Positions 27,233 to 36,400 of a stretch of DNA of 37,497 nucleotides are shown piece by piece. The stretch's first letter is position 1. Every line of letters begins with the position of its first letter. The stretch covers positions 1 through 37,497 of the forward strand of contig JADLHF010000065.1 in the NCBI GenBank assembly GCA_020848935.1, read 5' to 3'. A program made the position numbers and the translations under genes. The DNA is from Acetobacteraceae bacterium. GTDB lineage: Bacteria; Pseudomonadota; Alphaproteobacteria; Acetobacterales; Acetobacteraceae. Below the pieces are notes generated by a model, which worked only from the letters and a program-made list of their open reading frames with translations, ran no database searches and had not been told where the DNA came from.

Positions 27233-27475
27233 ATGCCTTGGCCGTTTGGACCCGACACGCGCGGCGGGGACGCCGGGAACCTCAATCGGCACGGCCGCCG
27301 CGCGAAGTGGCGCGATCGCCGCCAGCAGGCAAAGCGCGCGGCGGCGGGCGGTGCCGCGCGTGTGCATGGCGCCGAGCGGGCGGACATGGCCCCCGCGAAG
27401 CCGTCGGCGGTCCAGGCCGCGCCGGTCCTGTTCGAATCCTATGAGCCGCGGCTGCTGCTGAGCGGCGCGCCGATC
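27233..27475 (+). other. Leader and LEPR-XLL motif of the giant protein
   Basis: The first 80 codons encode a leader rich in Arg, Lys and Ala (RRAKWRDRRQQAKRAAAGG) and then FESYEPRLLLSGAP. There is no hydrophobic core of signal-peptide length and no Tat twin-arginine consensus. LEPR-XLL is known as a conserved N-terminal motif of giant modular proteins and is thought to be a sorting signal. It is therefore the likely handle for the neighbouring machinery. Confidence 0.75.
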
Positions 27476-30400
27476 GGCACGGTTCTGGCCAGTTCCACCG
27501 GGGCGGCGGATTTCGTCGATGCCGATGGCACCAAGGTCGCCGCCACGCTGACCGGCCCCGGCCAGTGGCAGTTCATCCAGGGCGCGGCCCTGCCGACGCT
27601 GACCATCACCGGCACCGACGCCACCAGCAGCTTCAGCATCACCGGCGTCGGCGGCGACGGCCGGGTGGCGCTGGAGGGTGTGACGGTGGGCGGCCCGCTC
27701 GACAGCTTCAGCGCCGCCACCACGGATCCGGTTTCGGCCTTCAGCCTTGGCGGCGCGGTGCAGACCATCGTGCTGGGCAACGTGCGCGACATGGTGCTGT
27801 CCAGCAGCGCCGCGATCGGCAGTATTGCGGTCGACACCTGGTTGAGCACCGGCCCGGTCGCCAACGGCATCGACGCGCCGTCGCTGGGCAGCTTCACCAG
27901 CACCGGGCAGCTCAACCTCGACCTCAACATCACCGGGCTTGGCCAGGCGCTGGGCAGCGTGCTGGCTGGCGGTGCGCTGACGGGCGGCGTGTGGCAGGTG
28001 GCCGGCGATGTCGGCAGCATCGGTGCGCGCGCCATCAATGCCGGCTGGACCGGCGACGTGACGGGCGAGGTTGGCGTGGTGCAGACCGCCGGCACCTTCT
28101 CCGGCACGCTGGCCACGGCGTCGCTTGGCGTGATCGCGATCGGCGGCAATTTCACCGGCGGGCGGCTGCTGGTCGGCGCCGACCTGGGTGCCGACGGCAG
28201 GCCCGGCGGCGCCGACGCCGATGCCGACAGCTTCGCCGCCGGATATCTCGGCCAGCTTCGCGTGGCCGGCGCGATGATCGGCGCGCGCGTGTATGTCGGT
28301 GTCGATCCGGGGAACGGCACGTACGACGACGGCGACGACCGCATCATCGGCGGCGCCGCCAGCCGCATCCAGACCCTGTTGGTTGGCGGGCGGATCGACA
28401 GCACCAGCCGGATCGTCACCGGCGTGCTGCCGCCGAGCTTCTTCGCCGGCGGCAAGGCCTTCACCCCCGCCACCGCGCCGCGGCGCCTGACCACCGTGAC
28501 GGTGGACGACACGCCGCCCAGCCTTGCGGCGGCTTTGAGCAACGATACCGGGCCGAGTGCGGCCGACGGCATCACCGCCGATCCGTCGGTGTCGGGCGTG
28601 GCCAGCGACGCCGGCGGCATCGCGGTGCTGCGCGGCGGGTTGGACGGCACGGCGGCGAGCGGCTTTGTCGACCTGCTGGGGCAGTTGCAGGCCGACGGCA
28701 GCTTCACGCTGTCGGCCGGCGACATGGCGGCGCTGGCTGGCGGCACGCTGTCCGAGGGGCCGCATGTGCTGCACCTGCTGGCGGTGGATGCGCGCGGCAA
28801 TGCGCGCAGCCTCGACCTGAACTTCAACTACAGCAACACCCAGATCGCCGCGGCGCTGAGCAACGACACCGGCTCGTCCGCGAGCGACGGCATCTCGATG
28901 GATTACGCGGTGGCCGGCAAGGTGATCGCCGATGCCGGGGTGGTGGCGCTGATGGGCGCGCTGGACGGTGCGCCGGCCACGGCCATTTCGCTGGCGGGCG
29001 ACGGCAGCTTCAGCCTGGGCAAGGCGCAGATCGACAGCCTGGCCGGCGGCGCGCTCGCCGAGGGGGCGCATGTCCTGCATCTGTCCGCGCAGGACAAGAA
29101 CGGCGTGACCACCACGCGCGACGTGGCCTTCACCTATGACGTGACGGCGCCGAAGCTGATGTCGTTCGGGCTGAGCGGCAGTTCGGATACCGGCACGCTG
29201 GGCGACAACATCACCGCCGCGGCACGGGTGAGCCTGGTTGGGGTGAGCGAGGGTGCGGCGGTGGCGACGCTGGGCAGCGCCACCGCGCTGGCGGCGGCCA
29301 ATGGCGGCTTCCAGTTCGCCGACGTCGCGTTGGCCGCTGGCGACAACGTCCTGAAGGTCACCATTTCGGACCTGGCCGGCAACACGGCGAGCACCGCGAT
29401 CACGATCAACCGGTCCGGGACGGTGACGACGGACGCCGCGCTGACCTGGAACGGCGTGGCGCTGGAGGCGGTGCGGAGTTCGGCGATGCACCCGCCGCTG
29501 GCCGCGCGGGCCATGGCGATGATGGGGCTGGCGCAGTTCGACACGCTGGCGGCGATCGAGGGCAGCGCGGGCTTCCTGGTGTCGTTCAACGTCAGCGGCG
29601 CGGTGGACACCGAGCTGGCGCTGGCGAAGGCCGCGCATACCGTGCTGTACGCGCTGTTCCCCGGCGCGCGGGCCGACCTGGATGCGGCGCTGGCGGCGGC
29701 CACCGCGGCGGTGCCGGCGGGCGAGGCGCGCACCAACGCGCTGGCGATCGGCCTGAAGGTGGGCCAGGCGGTGCTGGCGATCCGCGCCGGTGACGGTTCG
29801 GACAACTACGTGGAGTTCACCGGCAGCACGATCCCCGGCCAGTGGCGCCCGACGGCGCCGATGTACGACGTGGCGCAGGATGCGCAGTTCGCCGAGGTCG
29901 AGCCGTTCGCGCTGTCCAGCCCGGACCAGTTCCTGGCGCCGCCGCCGCCCGACCTGACCAGTGTCGAGTACGCCGCGGCGCTGAACGACGTGAAGGCGCT
30001 GGGCGGGGCCACCGGCAGCACCCGCACGGCGGACCAGACCGAACAGGCGCAGTTCTGGGGCGATGGGGCCGGCAGCTACACCCCGCCCGGACACTGGAAC
30101 CAGATTGCCCAGCAGGTGGCCGTGGCGCAGGGCAACTCGCTGGCGGCCAATGTGCGGCTGTTCGCGCAGTTGAACGTGGCGCTGGCCGATGCCGCGGTTG
30201 CGTGCTGGAACACCAAGTACACCTACACCACCTGGCGGCCGATCGACGCGATCCACAATGCCGACATCGACGGCAACGACGCCACCGACAAGGACGCGGC
30301 CTGGAGCCCGCTGCTGATCACCCCGCCGCATCCCGACTATGTCTCGGGCCACTCGACGTTCAGTGGTGCCGCGGCCGGGGTACTGACGGCGGCATTCGGC

Positions 30401-33400
30401 GACGTGGCGTTTTCCACGACATCGGTGACGCTGCCGGGGGTGACGCGCGATTTCACCTCCTTCACCCAGGCCGCCGCCGAATCCGGGCGCAGCCGCATCT
30501 ATGGCGGCATCCATACCGAGCCGGCCAACCAGGCGGGCCTGACGATCGGCAGCGAGGTGGCCGCGGCCGTGCTGGCGCGGTTCAACCTGTCGCAGGATAC
30601 CCAGGGCCCGGCGGTGATCGCGGCGATCCTGCCGGGTGCCGCGAAGTCCAATGTGACCCTGACCGGCCAGGTGCTGGACAACCTGTCCGGCGTGGCCGCG
30701 GCAAGCTACAGCATCGATGGCGGTGCCGCGCAGCCGCTGACGCTGGACAGCGAGGGCGGCTACTCCATCACCACGGCCTTCGCGCTGGACGGCACGGCGG
30801 ACGGGCTGCACGCGATCAGCATCTCGGCCCGCGACGCGGCCGGCAATGACGGCAAGACCGTGCTGCGCCAGTTCCGGCTGGACACCCGGCTGCCGGCCGT
30901 GAGCCTGACCAGCATTGCCGAGGGCGACACGATTTCGGCGGCAACGCGCCTGACCGGCACCGCCGATCCGACCGGCTCGACCTTGAGCAACCTGACCTAC
31001 AGCTTCGATGGCGGCAAGGCGGCCACCGTCAGCTTCGAGAGCGGCAAGGGCGGCTTCGATGCGGCGATGAACCTGGGCAACCTGGATATCGGCGCCCATA
31101 CGCTGAACCTGACCGCGACCGACGCCGCCGGGAACACCGCCACGCTGACGCGCACGGTGACGCTGGCCGCACTGGTGCCGTTCAGCGTCACCTCGCTGAC
31201 CCCGTTCGACGGCACCACCAATGTGGGCAGCACGCAGCGGCCCGAGGTGCGGTTCAGCCGGGCGGTGAAGCCGGAATCGCTGACCTCCGAGAGCTTCTAT
31301 GCCACGGCGGCGGACGGCACCAGGCTGGGCGCCACCATCGTTCCGGCACAGGATGGCAGCTACGCGTGGCTGTTCCTGGATGCGCCGATGCCGGGCGGCG
31401 CCCAGATCACCGTGCATGTCGATGGCGCGCGAATCCGCGCCGCGGCGGATGGCGCCTTCCTCGACGCCGACGGCGACGGGGTGGCCGGCGGCGAGCGCAC
31501 GGCGCGCTTCACCACCGTCAGCCTGACCACGGTGGCTGGCACGATCCTGCGCGGCCGTGTCGTCGATCCCGGCGACGACCTGTTGCCGATGACCTATGAC
31601 GACATGCGCCGCGGGCCGGACGGCGTCATCCACACCGCCGACGACGTGTTCCTGAACCCGATTGCCCACGCCAAGGTCTATATCCTGGGCCAGGAAGACC
31701 GCTTCGTCTTCACCGATGCCGACGGGCTGTTCGAACTGACCGACCTGCCCGCGGGCAATGTGAAGGTCGCGATCGACGGGCGGACCGCGACCAATGCGCC
31801 GACCGGTGTGTTCTGGCCGGAAATGGTGATGGACGCCACGCTGAAGCCCGGCGAGGTGAACACCATCATGGACAGCATGGGCTCGGAGGCCGAGCGGCTG
31901 GCCAATGCCGGGCGGCTGGAGGCCTATCTGCCGCGGGTGCAGACGACGATCTTCTCGGTGGTGAGTGACAGCGCGCCGACCACGGTGGGCGTGGACGCGA
32001 ATTCGGCGCCGAACCTGACGGATTCGCAGCGCAGCGCGCTGAAGCTGACGGTGGATCCCGGCAGCGTGATCGGCGCCGACGGCAAGCCGCTGGCCAATGC
32101 CGAGGTGGGTATCGGCACGGTGCCGCCGGAACTGGTGCGCGACATGCTGCCGCCGGGCGTGCTGCAGCACACCTTCGACATCACCATCCAGGCCCCGGGC
32201 GTGGCGACGTTCGCCACGCCGGCGACCATTTCGTTTCCGAACGTGTTCGGTGCCGCGCCCGGCACCAAGCTGAACATCCTCAGCTTCGACCACACCACCG
32301 GCATGCTGGTGATCAACGGCACCGCCACGGTGTCTGAGGACGGGCTGAGCGTGGTGTCCGACGAAGGCGGCGGGGTGCGCGCGCCGGGGTGGCACGGGGT
32401 GACCCCGCCGGGCGGCTGCAATCCGGCCGGCGGCCCGCCGCCGGCGCCACCGCCGGACGACCCCAGCGAGGTGGTGACCGATCATCCGCCGGTGGCGTTG
32501 TCGCTGATGACCGGCAGCGCCGCGGCGAGCAGCTTCCCGGGCTTCACCTGGACGGCGCCGCCGAAGAACCCGAGCGTTCCCGACCTGCCGCCGATTCCGG
32601 GCTGCGAGGTGCCGCCGCACCAGAACAACGACCCGCAGCAGCCGTTCATCAACGTCACCATTGCCATCGACGGCCCGTTGGCGACGTTTGCCAAGAAGAC
32701 GGCGGGCGGCGTGGAGCTGGCCAGCCAGGCCTTCACCCTGTCGCCCGGCACCGGGGTGACCAAGACGTTCAACTTCAGCGCCAAGACCTATGCCGAGATG
32801 TTCGGTTCGGTCCAGGGTTTTGCCGACCTGCTGCGTGACCAGCTCTACGGCGCCCAGATCAAGATCACCGTGGTCGAGCAGAAGTCGAACGGCACGCGCA
32901 CCCGCGACAACTACACCTATTACCAGGACCGCTGGGTCGATGTCGTGCATTACGACATGGCCAAGAGCATGACGGGCAGCACGATGGCCTTCTTCCGCAC
33001 CAACACCGATGGTGTGGTGCGGACCAATACGGTTGACCTGTTCCTGCCGAACTCGGTGAACACCACCTTCGAGGGCGGCGCCGCGCCGTTCACCGCGGCG
33101 GGCAGTTTCAGCGGCACGACCACCCTGACCGGCAAGTTCGACCCGAGCAAGGCGGGGGTGGACCAGACCTCGGACTTCAAGGTGACGGTCAGCGACAGCA
33201 AGGGGCCCCTTTCGGTCGGCACCATCACCGCGATCGGCACCGGCACGGCGCCGACCACGATCAGCGTTGATACCAAGGGCTACCGTGCGGAACTCGATCG
33301 GGTTCTGAAGAACACCTTCAACGTCACCGACGCCGGCAAGGACAAGACCTTCGGCACCGCGGACGACACCACGAAGATCTTCTATGACTACGGCGGCGGG

Positions 33401-36400
33401 GTGAAGAACCTGACGCTGGCCGGCAAGGACGGCAAGCTGGGCACGGCGGACGACGTGACCATCACCATCGCGGACAAGGCCAGCCAGCTTGCCGCGGTCG
33501 GTGCGTCCTTCCTGACGGAGTTCAAGGCCTTCCTGCCGGGAACCGCCTATACCGCCAAGCAGTACAGCGACATGCTGGACAAGCAGACGGCCGCGGTGAT
33601 GGCGGCCGTCGCCGATGACTACAAGGGCATGGCGCAATACAAGGTTGTTGCCGACAATGCCGGCGCCGATGTCACCATGTCGTGGCAGGACACGTTCTTC
33701 AGCGGGTCGCTGGTCTATGGCTTCGCCGATTTCGACCGCCTGACCGGTTACCTGAAGGGCGCCTACGCGCTGCGCGATGGGGCGGGCAAGGGGTCGATCA
33801 GCCAGTCGGCGCTGGAATATGCGGTGGCCGAGGGATTGAATTTCAAGGCCCAGAATTCCGGCCAGTTCGGCGTGGCGATCAACACGTCGTGGACCAGCGG
33901 CGCGACCTTTGCGCAGTTCGTCGCCAACACGGTCAGCCACGAACTGGCGCACACCTTCGGCCTCAACGACGCCTACGTGAACATCAAGGGCAAGGGCTCG
34001 CCCCCGGTTGATCCGCCGAACGACATCATGCGCTCGGGCAACGATGCCGATGGCGACCTGACCTTCGCGGCGACCAACATCGCGTTGCTCAAGGCGGCGC
34101 TGGGCATCCAGCCCGACGGTTCGACGCCGATCACCGCGGGGGCCAAGCTGTACCGCGACAACTTCAACCTGCCCGGGTCGGTCAAGGGCGTGCGCGAGGG
34201 CTTCAACCTCGACACGTTCCCCGGCATCGGCGTGGCCACGGGCGGGGCGGATCTGTTCAATGGCGGAATCGTCGCGTTCGGCAGCGTGTCCGCCGATGGG
34301 GCAGGGGGCGCCACCGGCACGGTCGATCTGGTCATCACCAACAACGGCATCGATCCGCTGACGCTGGACGACATCAGCCTGGCCAGCGGGGCCAAGGGAT
34401 TCACCATCGTCTCCGCCGGGGTGAAGGGCACGTCGCTGGCGCAGCTTGAGAGCACGACGCTGACCCTCGCCTTCGACCCGAGCGCGGTTGGCGCGGCGGG
34501 GGATTCGCTGGTGATCAAGTCCAACGCGGCCGGCACCCCGACCTATACGGTGAGCCTGGCCGGCAAGGGCATTGCCGCCACGGCACAGGCCGCCGTCTCG
34601 GCGGGCAACAACAATTTCGGCGGCATGCTGGTCGGGGCGGCGGCGAAGGCGCTGAACAATGTCTTCACCATCACCAACACCGGCGCCACGCCGCTGGAGA
34701 TCTCCTCGATCGGCCTGATCGAGGGGGCGGCCGAATTCACGCTGCTGGGCGTGCCGGCCGATCTGGCCACCACCCCGGTGTCGCTGGCCTTGGGCCAGAG
34801 CATGTCGTTCGGCATCCAGTTCAACCCCAGCCAGCTGGGGCTGCAGCGCGCCGTGATCGAGGTGGCCACCAATGATCCGAGCCAGGGCGTGCTGCGCCTG
34901 GGTGCCGTTGGAACCGGCGTCACCAAGATCCCGACGGCATCCTGGGGCAACGACTATGTCGGAATCCAGGTCTCCGACCCGTTCAACCCGCCGCCGCTGA
35001 ACGCGGTCAGCGACGACAAGGGCTTCTTCACCTTCTTCCTGCCCAACGATCGCGACTACCAGATGACGGTGTTCGATCCCGCCACCGGGCTGGTGGCGCG
35101 CGACTACGGCCACACCGCGGCGTCCGGCAAGGGCGTGGACCTCACCGCCAGCCTGGTGTTCGGCGCAAGCATGGCGCCCGACCGCGATTTCGACGGGCTA
35201 CCAGATGACGTGGAATTCGCCATCGGCTCGAATGCTCTGAGCCGCGATACCGACAAGGACGGGCTGGACGACTACACCGAGATCCGCCAGGGGCTGGATG
35301 TTCTGGGTGGCCTCGGCCTGCCGGTGGGCGTGGTCTCGGCGGCGGCGCTGAAGGGATCGGCGGAGTCGGTCACCGTCAGCGGCTCGACGAGCGATCCGAC
35401 CAAGCTCACCGCGTACGTCGCGACCGGCAATTTCGGCCTGGCGGTGGTGGACGTGTCCAAGTTCGGCAAGCCGGCGGTGCTGGCCGAGCTCGACCTTGGC
35501 GGCACCAGCACCAAGGTGACGGTGGACGACACGCGCGGCATCGCGCTGCTGGCCGCCGGCAGCGCCGGGCTGCACTTCGTCAATGTCGCCAACCCGTCGG
35601 CCCCGGTGCTGATGCACACCGAGAGCTATGCCGACCCGGTGGCCGCGGTTGCGGTGCGCGATGGCTCGGCCTTCGTCGCCTCCGGCACCAAGCTGCTGGT
35701 GGTGGACGTGGCCACCGGAGACCTGCGCCAGACGCTGGAGCTGGGCGGCAGTACGGTGGTGGACGTGGTGGTCGGGGTGGACGGCGTGTACACGCTGGAC
35801 AGCCAGCACGTTGTACGCACGCTGTCGGTGATCGACGACCAGCTGGGCCTGCGCGGCAGCGTCACCTTGCCGGCCGGCGGCGCGCGCATGACGGTGGGCA
35901 ACGGGGTTGCCTATGTCGCTGCCAGCACGGGCGGGACCGGCGGATTCCTGACGGTGGACGTCAGCAATCTCGATGCGCCGGCCCTGCTCTCGGATGTGGA
36001 CGACAATTCCCTGGCCGGCACTTCGATGGCGCTGAACGGCAGCGGCCTGGGCCTGCTCGCCGGCGGCATCAACTTCGTGTTCGGCGGCTTCAAGGGGCTC
36101 GACCTGGTCGATGTCTCCAACCCGCAGAACACCGGTGCCTTCATCCAGCGGTTCCTGCTGCCGGACCTGGCGCGCGACGTCAGCATCGCCAACGGCGTGG
36201 CCTTCGTGGCCGACGGCAGCGGCGGCCTGCAGGTGGTCAACTACCGGGCGTTCGACACCAAGGGCATTGCCCCCAGCGTCAGCATCAACGTCGATGCGAT
36301 CGATGCCGACCCGGTGGCGCCCGGGACCCAGGTGCTGGAAGGCCGCAGCCTGCATATCGTGCCGACGGTGACCGACGACGTGCAGGTGCGCAACGTCGAG

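Noticed and set aside
27209-35113. A 2,634-codon open frame on the minus strand
   Set aside because: It is antisense to the giant gene, has His/Arg/Gly-rich composition with no domain, and is open only because high third-position GC removes stop codons. The plus frame has clear domains throughout.
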